Shown here in pieces: positions 34,293 to 38,091 of a stretch of DNA of 38,486 nucleotides. Source of the stretch: a virus; IMG/VR virus record IMGVR_UViG_3300028862_000060, positions 1 through 38,486 of that record, one strand, 5' to 3'. The notes under the pieces are model-generated. The model saw only the letters and a program-made list of their open reading frames with translations. It did no database searches and had not been told where the DNA came from. Within the stretch, counting starts at the first letter, position 1; every line of letters starts with the position of its first letter. Made by a program: the position numbers and the translations under genes.

Positions 34293-34363
34293 GCCTCTTT
34301 GGTCTAATGGTAAGATGCTGCTTTCGTAATGCAGTGATGAGGGTTCGATTCCCTTAGGAGGAT
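34293..34363 (+). tRNA. tRNA-Thr(CGT)
   Basis: The acceptor GCCTCTT pairs with AGGAGGA except for the first G-A pair. The D arm is GTCT/AGAT. The anticodon loop TTCGTAA has anticodon CGT, reading ACG. The T arm GAGGG-TTCGATT-CCCTT is complete. Position 31-39 is a T-T mismatch. CCA is not encoded. Confidence 0.88.
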
Positions 34364-34368
34364 CTAGC

Positions 34369-34438
34369 TGTAGGGAAAAAGCCACAATCCGGCCCTATAG
34401 AGCAGGTAGTCCAGTCGGTGGTATTTGGACGTGACTGC
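34369..34438 (+). ncRNA. Structured inter-tRNA segment without a T-loop
   Basis: TAGGG (34371-34375) can pair with CCCTA (34393-34397). A second hairpin is nested: GCAG (34402-34405) with CTGC (34435-34438), enclosing GTCCA/TGGAC. No TTCGA-type loop or anticodon arm is recognisable. It may be a decayed tRNA or a separate small RNA. Confidence 0.35.
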
Positions 34439-34441
34439 AAT

Positions 34442-34515
34442 GGTACCTTAGCTCCAATTGGTAGAGCGCGACCTTTGTAACGTCGATGTTGTGAGTTCGA
34501 GCCTCACAGGTACCT
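34442..34515 (+). tRNA. tRNA-Thr(TGT)
   Basis: A perfect acceptor GGTACCT/AGGTACC, D arm GCTC/GAGC, anticodon loop TTTGTAA with anticodon TGT (reads ACA), and T arm GTGAG-TTCGAGC-CTCAC. As in the CGT tRNA, the pair 31-39 is mismatched (C-C). CCA is not encoded. Confidence 0.93.
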
Positions 34516-34518
34516 CGG

Positions 34519-34547
34519 TTGACAGATAATCCAAGACGTGCTAGTCT
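34519..34547 (+). promoter_or_regulatory. Promoter giving a leaderless mRNA between tRNA genes
   Basis: TTGACA (34519-34524), a 17-base spacer and TAGTCT (34542-34547). Seven bases after the -10 is base 34554, the A of the ATG of the next gene. The -35 begins four bases after the end of tRNA-Thr(TGT). Confidence 0.75.
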
Positions 34548-34553
34548 CTAGCC

Positions 34554-34742
34554 ATGAACATTTACTTGGTAACGGAACGTGACTACGACGGAGACATCAT
34601 CCATGGAGTTTACTCCAATGAGGTTGCTGCTCTGGAACATCAGAAGGCTGGGGGTATGTACCCAACACGCCCCGAGTATGAGCCTTGGCCTCGCTACTCA
34701 GTTGATGAGTACGTGGTGCTTGACACGTATCAGACTGTATGA
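34554..34742 (+). CDS. Small protein, probably translated from a leaderless mRNA
   Basis: The 62-aa product begins MNIYLVTERDYDGDIIHGVY and is acidic and aromatic, with the phrase EHQKAGGMYPTRPEYEPWPRY. It has no Shine-Dalgarno sequence; a TTGACA/TAGTCT promoter is placed so that transcription begins at the ATG itself. The 3' end carries the -35 and spacer of the next promoter (34720-34748). It resembles small phage proteins of unknown function that begin with IYLVTE-like strands. Role unknown. Confidence 0.7.
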   Translation: MNIYLVTERDYDGDIIHGVYSNEVAALEHQKAGGMYPTRPEYEPWPRYSVDEYVVLDTYQTV

Positions 34743-34748
34743 TACAAT
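34720..34748 (+). promoter_or_regulatory. Consensus promoter overlapping the end of the small gene
   Basis: TTGACA (34720-34725), a 17-base spacer and TACAAT (34743-34748). The predicted start near 34755 coincides with the 5' end of the tRNA-like element at 34756. A further TGG-TATAAC lies directly behind it. Confidence 0.8.
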
Positions 34749-34755
34749 GGTATAA

Positions 34756-34831
34756 CGCTGGTCAGTTGACCGACAAGAGATGATCCTAGTGCGTATGAGC
34801 ACACATAGGTCGTAAGTTCATCCACCAGCGT
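34756..34831 (+). ncRNA. tRNA-sized element closed by a 7-bp acceptor-like stem, not a canonical tRNA
   Basis: CGCTGGT (34756-34762) pairs perfectly with ACCAGCG (34824-34830) around a tRNA-sized insert. Inside, GATGA can pair with TCATC, GTGC with GCAC and CCTA with TAGG. I cannot fit a D arm, an anticodon loop with T33, or a T-loop. It is either a heavily decayed tRNA or an independent RNA. The promoter at 34720-34748 starts exactly at its 5' end. Confidence 0.55.
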
Positions 34832-34836
34832 AGCTT

Positions 34837-34912
34837 CGGGATATGGGCCAGTGGCTAGGCCGCCTGTTTTGGGGACAGGACATCTTCGTGGGTTCGAGTC
34901 CCACTATCCCGA
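34837..34912 (+). tRNA. tRNA-Pro(TGG)
   Basis: A perfect acceptor CGGGATA/TATCCCG, D arm GGCC/GGCC, anticodon stem CCTGT/ACAGG with loop TTTGGGG (anticodon TGG, reads CCA), a long 8-base variable region and T arm GTGGG-TTCGAGT-CCCAC. CCA is not encoded. Confidence 0.95.
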
Positions 34913-34948
34913 CTAGTGACAGGGACTTAAAGACTTGTCACTTATCAA

Positions 34949-35020
34949 TGGGTGATAGTAGACTGGTTAGAACAGTTCTCTGATACGGAACTAAACTGGG
35001 TTCGATTCCCAGTCACCCAA
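34949..35020 (+). tRNA. tRNA-Ile(GAT)
   Basis: Acceptor TGGGTGA/TCACCCA, anticodon stem GTTCT/GGAAC, loop CTGATAC (anticodon GAT) and T arm CTGGG-TTCGATT-CCCAG. The D stem is weak. The 36-base spacer before it contains the hairpin GTGACA/TGTCAC (34916-34941). Confidence 0.9.
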
Positions 35021-35026
35021 CGCAGC

Positions 35027-35055
35027 TTGACAAGTAGTAACAGTCGTGATAGTAT
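35027..35055 (+). promoter_or_regulatory. Consensus promoter upstream of tRNA-Ala
   Basis: TTGACA (35027-35032), a 17-base spacer and TAGTAT (35050-35055). The expected start near 35062 is only 7 bases before the tRNA-Ala gene. Confidence 0.8.
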
Positions 35056-35068
35056 GAGGATCACGAAT

Positions 35069-35140
35069 GGGCGATTGATGTTAATGGGAGCATGACTGCC
35101 TTGCACGCAGTTCGTAGGGGTTCGAATCCCCTATTGTCCA
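35069..35140 (+). tRNA. tRNA-Ala(TGC)
   Basis: Acceptor GGGCGAT/ATTGTCC with two G-T wobbles, D arm ATGT/GCAT, anticodon stem ACTGC/GCAGT with loop CTTGCAC (anticodon TGC), and T arm AGGGG-TTCGAAT-CCCCT. The discriminator base is A. Confidence 0.93.
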
Positions 35141-35143
35141 CAA

Positions 35144-35271
35144 TGGAAATCCATGCAAGATTTCCAGAATATGGCGGAACACCAGTTCGGGAGAGTCTGG
35201 TAACGCACAGGTGGGGGTAACGCCCGATTGAGAGTCAACACTTGGTCTGCTCAAAGGTGTACAATGAGACA
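35144..35271 (+). ncRNA. Structured inter-tRNA segment of unknown function
   Basis: TGGAAAT (35144-35150) pairs with ATTTCCA (35160-35166) as a 7-bp hairpin, and ACCAG (35181-35185) with CTGGT (35197-35201). No tRNA fold and no open reading frame of note. It may be part of the precursor transcript or a separate RNA. Confidence 0.3.
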
Positions 35272-35355
35272 CTTTCCCTAGGCAGTAGTGGTAAAGACCA
35301 ATCCACTTATTCACCCTCTATCCGAGTTTGGGGTTCGGGATAGATCAAGGGAAAG
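35272..35355 (+). ncRNA. tRNA-sized element with three helices and an acceptor-like closing stem
   Basis: CTTTCCC (35272-35278) pairs perfectly with GGGAAAG (35349-35355). Inside are the hairpins AGTGG/CCACT (11-base loop) and TCTATCC/GGATAGA (14-base loop). This three-way layout at 84 nt resembles a tRNA outline, but the anticodon and T arms cannot be assigned. Confidence 0.5.
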
Positions 35356-35367
35356 AACCCCGACAAT

Positions 35368-35449
35368 GGGTCGTCGCTCTTGGTAGAGCAGGGAGTCTGT
35401 AAAACTCTCGTCATTATGTACATTGGAAGTTCGATTCTTTCACGGCTCA
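35368..35449 (+). tRNA. tRNA-Tyr(GTA)
   Basis: Acceptor GGGTCGT/ACGGCTC, anticodon stem GGAGT/ACTCT with loop CTGTAAA (anticodon GTA), a long variable arm of about 17 bases as in bacterial tRNA-Tyr, and T arm GGAAG-TTCGATT-CTTTC. The discriminator is A. Confidence 0.9.
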
Positions 35450-35455
35450 CGCAAG

Positions 35456-35558
35456 CAGGAAAACTAAGACTGTGCATGGTCATTGGTTGTAATACCATCC
35501 TGTAGCTCCACATCTTGACCGCAATCTGGGCTTTAGTTGGCATACGAAAGCAGGATTG
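35456..35558 (+). ncRNA. Structured segment between tRNA-Tyr and tRNA-Asn
   Basis: CAGG (35456-35459) with CCTG (35499-35502) encloses ATGGT/ACCAT (35476-35480, 35494-35498). A second hairpin follows at 35522-35558: CAATC and GCTTT pair with AAAGC and GATTG, then TTTAA. The second hairpin might act as a weak terminator or processing signal. No tRNA fold is recognised. Confidence 0.3.
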
Positions 35559-35563
35559 TTTAA

Positions 35564-35634
35564 TCTCGTATCGTTCAATGGCAGGACAAACGGTTGTTAC
35601 CCGTTCAATGTTGGTTCAAATCCAGCTATGAGAG
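35564..35634 (+). tRNA. tRNA-Asn(GTT)
   Basis: Acceptor TCTCGTA/TATGAGA, D arm GTTC/GGAC, perfect anticodon stem AACGG/CCGTT with loop TTGTTAC (anticodon GTT), and T arm GTTGG-TTCAAAT-CCAGC. The discriminator is G. Confidence 0.93.
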
Positions 35635-35640
35635 CTTAGT

Positions 35641-35710
35641 TTTTCGGTAGCCCAACGGCAGAGGCGGGGTCGAAAGCCCTAAAGTGTAGGTTCTAATCCT
35701 ACTTGAAAAA
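35641..35710 (+). tRNA. tRNA with shortened anticodon arm, isotype uncertain (Phe-GAA if the loop is 7 bases)
   Basis: Acceptor TTTTCGG pairs with TTGAAAA, D arm GCCC/AGGC (3 pairs), and T arm GTAGG-TTCTAAT-CCTAC is perfect. Only 20 bases separate the D and T arms. The anticodon arm GGGG-TCGAAAG-CCCT has four pairs and C instead of T at position 33; this reads GAA. A different register would give CGA (Ser). Function is uncertain. Confidence 0.7.
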
Positions 35711-35827
35711 ACTATTGATCACCAAAGTACACGGTCTTCCGGTTAGCATGGGTGTGAGTCTTTTAAGAGCTTCCCACAGCGAAATAGCGGGGCATGGGCA
35801 CAGGGCAGCATGGATTCTGTCATTTAA
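35711..35827 (+). other. Spacer of 117 bases without a recognisable gene
   Basis: No ORF or tRNA fold is evident. A CTTTTAA loop-like stretch (35759-35765) inside TGGG...CCCA pairing (35746-35749 with 35774-35777) is suggestive of a broken tRNA-Lys, but the stems do not form properly. Confidence 0.3.
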
Positions 35828-35898
35828 CGAGGTAGGCAGGAATGGTTCCTGACGACACTCATAATGTCACCAAACCAGTTCGATTCTGGGTATCTCGA
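35828..35898 (+). tRNA. tRNA-Met(CAT)
   Basis: Acceptor CGAGGTA/TATCTCG with its first pair intact, so of elongator rather than initiator type. D arm CAGG/CCTG; anticodon stem CGACA/TGTCA (outer pair open) with loop CTCATAA (anticodon CAT); T arm ACCAG-TTCGATT-CTGGG with one mismatch. A tRNA-Ile with modified CAT is an alternative. Confidence 0.85.
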
Positions 35899-35901
35899 CT
35901 T

Positions 35902-35984
35902 CGGAGTAGAGAAGTTGGCATCTCAGCACCCTCATAAGGTGAAGGCTTTCATACGCGCATAAGTGGTTCAAATCCCGCCTCCGT
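35902..35984 (+). tRNA. Degenerate tRNA-like element with a CAT anticodon loop
   Basis: CGGAG/CTCCG closes the element with only 5 pairs. The D arm GAGA/TCTC is perfect, and the anticodon arm GCACC-CTCATAA-GGTGA has the same loop as the neighbouring tRNA-Met. The variable region is 19 bases, and the T arm (GTGG-TTCAAATC-CCGC) needs an 8-base loop. Probably a decaying or unusual tRNA. Confidence 0.55.
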
Positions 35985-35997
35985 TCCCTTTAAACAT

Positions 35998-36069
35998 TCC
36001 TCTATAGTGATAACGGCAGCACGGTACCTTGGTATGGTATTGGTAAGGGTTCAATTCCCTTTGGAGGAT
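35998..36069 (+). tRNA. tRNA-Thr(GGT)
   Basis: Acceptor TCCTCTA/TGGAGGA, anticodon stem GTACC/GGTAT with loop TTGGTAT (anticodon GGT, reads ACC and ACT), and T arm AAGGG-TTCAATT-CCCTT. The D stem has 3 pairs. The 3' acceptor strand GGAGGA also serves as the ribosome binding site of the HNH gene. Confidence 0.9.
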
Positions 36070-36073
36070 CGAA

Positions 36074-36460
36074 ATGAAATGCCTAGTGTGTGGTGAGAAG
36101 CTTGGAAGAAACAGAGCCAAGTTTTGTAGTCATGCGTGTCAGCAGGTTAGTCAGTACGACAAATACATCGCAAGATGGTTAGTTGGTGCTGAGACTGGTG
36201 GTACAGAGAGAGACATTTCTGAGTTTGTGAGAAGGTACATCTATTCGGTACGAGGAAAGATGTGTTGGCAATGCGGCTGGTCTGGGAAGAACCTAAGGAC
36301 CGGAGACGTGCCAGTGCAAATTGACCATATCGATGGGGACTCTTCTAACAACGCCGTTGACAACTTAAGGCTTCTTTGTCCAAACTGTCACTCTCTTACT
36401 TGGAACTTCGGAAATGCAGGCCACACGTCTGCAAGAGGGTTCAGATATGGTAAGATATAG
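36074..36460 (+). CDS. HNH endonuclease with zinc fingers, free-standing in the tRNA array
   Basis: The 128-aa protein starts at ATG 36074; GGAGGA (36063-36068), 5 bases upstream, belongs to the preceding tRNA-Thr. Zinc cysteines are C3-x2-C6 and C18-x3-C22, then CWQC and CPNC around the nuclease core. The HNH core reads QIDHIDGDSSNNAVDNLRLL with the catalytic pair Asp84-His85, the central Asn, and a final His in CPNCHS. Such stand-alone HNH enzymes act as homing endonucleases that spread between phage genomes, and tRNA clusters are frequent landing sites. No intron flanks it. Confidence 0.92.
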   Translation: MKCLVCGEKLGRNRAKFCSHACQQVSQYDKYIARWLVGAETGGTERDISEFVRRYIYSVRGKMCWQCGWSGKNLRTGDVPVQIDHIDGDSSNNAVDNLRLLCPNCHSLTWNFGNAGHTSARGFRYGKI

Positions 36461-36623
36461 CTAAGGGTCTGTGACCTGTGTACGACGAGAGGAAAGAGCA
36501 ATCTCTCCATCCTGCACAAATACAGAATGCACTGCTGTAATGCCGAAAGGTCAGGGCTTAAACCTTGAACCTGCGCCATACCGGAATAGGGAGGCGTCAA
36601 CGGATGCTCCATTGCAGCAACAT
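36461..36623 (+). ncRNA. Spacer of 163 bases with several helices, no gene recognised
   Basis: GAGAG (36490-36494) can pair with CTCTC (36503-36507). AGGT/ACCT and AGG/CCT form a hairpin around GCTTAAA (36548-36572). No tRNA fold or coding frame. A TGG-TAAGAT at 36448-36456 just upstream, at the end of the HNH gene, could be an extended -10. Confidence 0.3.
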
Positions 36624-36694
36624 GTGGATGTAGTTCAGAGGTAGAATCCCTGCTTGCCATGCAGGGGGCCGGGGTTCGATTCCCCGTATCCGCA
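36624..36694 (+). tRNA. tRNA-Gly(GCC)
   Basis: Acceptor GTGGATG/TATCCGC, D arm GTTC/GAAT, perfect anticodon stem CCTGC/GCAGG with loop TTGCCAT (anticodon GCC), and T arm CGGGG-TTCGATT-CCCCG. The discriminator is A. Confidence 0.95.
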
Positions 36695-36796
36695 CTTAGG
36701 TAGGATGTCCACCCTCGATCCTAGGCTGACAGGGACGGCGTTAGAGTCATGATCTTTCGTCGGGCGCATTGTGCCTAAACCACTTTCTATCATCCC

Positions 36797-36822
36797 TTAA
36801 ACGGATGATATCATCCATTTAA
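36797..36822 (+). promoter_or_regulatory. 26-base palindrome, putative operator
   Basis: The core GGATGATATCATCC (36803-36816) is a perfect 14-base palindrome. With flanks TTAAAC and ATTTAA the symmetry extends to 26 bases with one mismatched pair. It ends 10 bases before the GTG start of the next gene. TAnnnT-like elements inside it and the lack of another promoter suggest that a dimeric repressor could bind here. Confidence 0.7.
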
Positions 36823-36832
36823 CGGAGGATAC

Positions 36833-37255
36833 GTGCCAGAAGTTTACTCGATGTCTCGTTGGAATGAAGAAGATAAGTACGGTGATCGCCCAATGATGGG
36901 TGACCGTTACATTCACAGCATCCGTCACAAGAAGCCAAAGAAGCCTCACGCACCAAGAGGGTGCCCCAACAACGAACACGGCCCTCATTTCTGGGTATGC
37001 AATAAGCGCATCACTCAGTACCTAGACCGTAGCGCATATCAGCGAGAGGTCTACCATCACTTCAACGTCTTCTGCCTGCTCTGCGGGCTAGACAAGAGGG
37101 CATGGGGTAAGACACCTTCCCGCACAATCGAGTGCTTGGTAACAATCGTAGAACGACGTGGACCATGGCAGAATGGCTTCTGGTCCTCTTACAAGGAACT
37201 CCGCTTTGACGGAGAGACAGACCACAATGGAAAGACGGTATCACGATGGACCTGA
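36833..37255 (+). CDS. Hypothetical protein with Cys/His pairs
   Basis: The 140-aa protein starts at GTG 36833 behind ACGGAGGA. It is basic in its first third (IRHKKPKKPHAPRG), has GCPNNEHGPHFWVC and later FCLLCGL, a possible zinc-binding set, and is rich in Trp and Tyr. The last 10 bases overlap the next gene. It is preceded by a 26-base palindrome that may control it. I do not recognise the family; a small nucleic-acid-binding protein is plausible. Confidence 0.75.
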   Translation: MPEVYSMSRWNEEDKYGDRPMMGDRYIHSIRHKKPKKPHAPRGCPNNEHGPHFWVCNKRITQYLDRSAYQREVYHHFNVFCLLCGLDKRAWGKTPSRTIECLVTIVERRGPWQNGFWSSYKELRFDGETDHNGKTVSRWT

Positions 37256-37611
37256 TTGATCAGCTTGAAAAGCTCAAGGACGAATCGTCCTACTTCACCC
37301 CTAGAGACCTAGATTACGGAGACTACACCGATACCGGAATCATCTACATGGACGAAGAAGAGCTTGGCGAAGGACGCTGGGCAACCCACATGTTGACAAT
37401 CGTTCAGTATGGTGGTAAGCTCTGGGGTATCGAGTGGTCAAGGGGACTCACAGAGGACCAAGACGACACGTTCGAGCCTGATACTTCAACGGTATACGAG
37501 GTTGACAGGAACGAAAAGGTAGTGTATACTTACAGTAAGAAGAAGTCGCTAGATGCGTCGCGGGTGGGCGTAACTGCAATAGATGTGGATGGTCTAGACG
37601 ACTTCTCCTGA
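37246..37611 (+). CDS. Acidic hypothetical protein with an internal promoter
   Basis: The 121-aa protein starts at ATG 37246, overlapping the previous gene. It is very acidic (YGDYTDTGIIYMDEEELGEG; TEDQDDTFEPDTSTVYEVD) with a beta-like middle (HMLTIVQYGGKLWGIEWSRG), a composition seen in DNA-mimic or inhibitor proteins but not proof of that role. It is coupled to the basic protein upstream, so the two might form a pair. A consensus promoter lies within its last third. Confidence 0.75.
   Translation: MDLIDQLEKLKDESSYFTPRDLDYGDYTDTGIIYMDEEELGEGRWATHMLTIVQYGGKLWGIEWSRGLTEDQDDTFEPDTSTVYEVDRNEKVVYTYSKKKSLDASRVGVTAIDVDGLDDFS
37502..37530 (+). promoter_or_regulatory. Consensus promoter inside a coding sequence
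   Basis: TTGACA (37502-37507), a 17-base spacer and TATACT (37525-37530). It points toward the tRNA-Glu genes and the tmRNA, with initiation near 37537. Confidence 0.8.
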
Positions 37612-37687
37612 GTCCTGCTAAGGGAAACCTAAGACGCCCCATAGCTTTCCAAGGGAATGATCCACCAACGGACGATAACGGATCAAT

Positions 37688-37759
37688 GGCCTAGTCTTTC
37701 AATGGTTAGGAACAGAGGCTTTCAATCTCTTAATCGGAGTTCGATTCTCCGCTAGGTCA
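37688..37759 (+). tRNA. tRNA-Glu(TTC)
   Basis: Acceptor GGCCTAG/CTAGGTC, D arm TTTC/GGAA, anticodon stem AGAGG/TCTCT with loop CTTTCAA (anticodon TTC), and T arm CGGAG-TTCGATT-CTCCG. The discriminator is A. A TGATCC/GGATCA hairpin lies directly upstream (37668-37685). Confidence 0.94.
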
Positions 37760-37762
37760 CGT

Positions 37763-37855
37763 TGGGACTGGTAATCCCACAGGTAGTATGATTCCTTAAT
37801 CATGCGGTGATGGCAAGGACCAGATGCTTGCCAAGGGTTCACATCCTGATTCTAC
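37763..37855 (+). ncRNA. Structured segment with three strong hairpins between the two tRNA-Glu genes
   Basis: TGGGA/TCCCA (37763-37779). Then GTAG (37783-37786) pairs with CTAC (37852-37855), enclosing the 6-bp hairpin ATGATT-CCTT-AATCAT (37788-37803) and the 7-bp hairpin TGGCAAG/CTTGCCA (37811-37833). The outline is tRNA-sized, but no T-loop or anticodon arm can be assigned. Confidence 0.45.
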
Positions 37856-37914
37856 TGTGATAGCAGCAATGCTAGGAAATTGCGAGGCTCCGCTTACCAA
37901 AGTGATCCTCATAT

Positions 37915-37985
37915 GCCCTATTCGTTCAACGGCAGGACGATGGTTTCTCAGATCATCAACAGGGGTTCAACTCCCCTATAGGGTA
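37915..37985 (+). tRNA. tRNA-Glu(CTC)
   Basis: Acceptor GCCCTAT/ATAGGGT, D arm GTTC/GGAC, anticodon stem ATGGT/ATCAT with loop TTCTCAG (anticodon CTC, reads GAG), and T arm AGGGG-TTCAACT-CCCCT. The discriminator is A. Confidence 0.92.
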
Positions 37986-38052
37986 CGGTCGGCAGGATTA
38001 CGCTACGAATTGCGCTAGGGTGTTTAATGGGCGTAGGTATACCCTGTGACAA

Positions 38053-38084
38053 GTATGTGGGATTGCCTAGCAGTACCCCACATG
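38053..38084 (+). other. Strong hairpin directly upstream of the tmRNA
   Basis: ATGTGGG (about 38054-38060) pairs with CCCACAT (38077-38083) around a loop of about 16 bases, ending about 8 bases before the tmRNA 5' end. It may guide processing of the precursor. Confidence 0.45.
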
Positions 38085-38091
38085 CGATAAT

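Noticed and set aside
36357-36385. TTGACA inside the HNH gene as a promoter
   Set aside because: No acceptable -10 hexamer lies 16-18 bases downstream (CCAAAC at 17).
34253-38091. Repeated TTCGA-containing segments as a possible CRISPR array
   Set aside because: The recurring motif is the T-loop of different tRNA genes; spacing and flanks vary, and no constant repeat longer than the T-loop exists.
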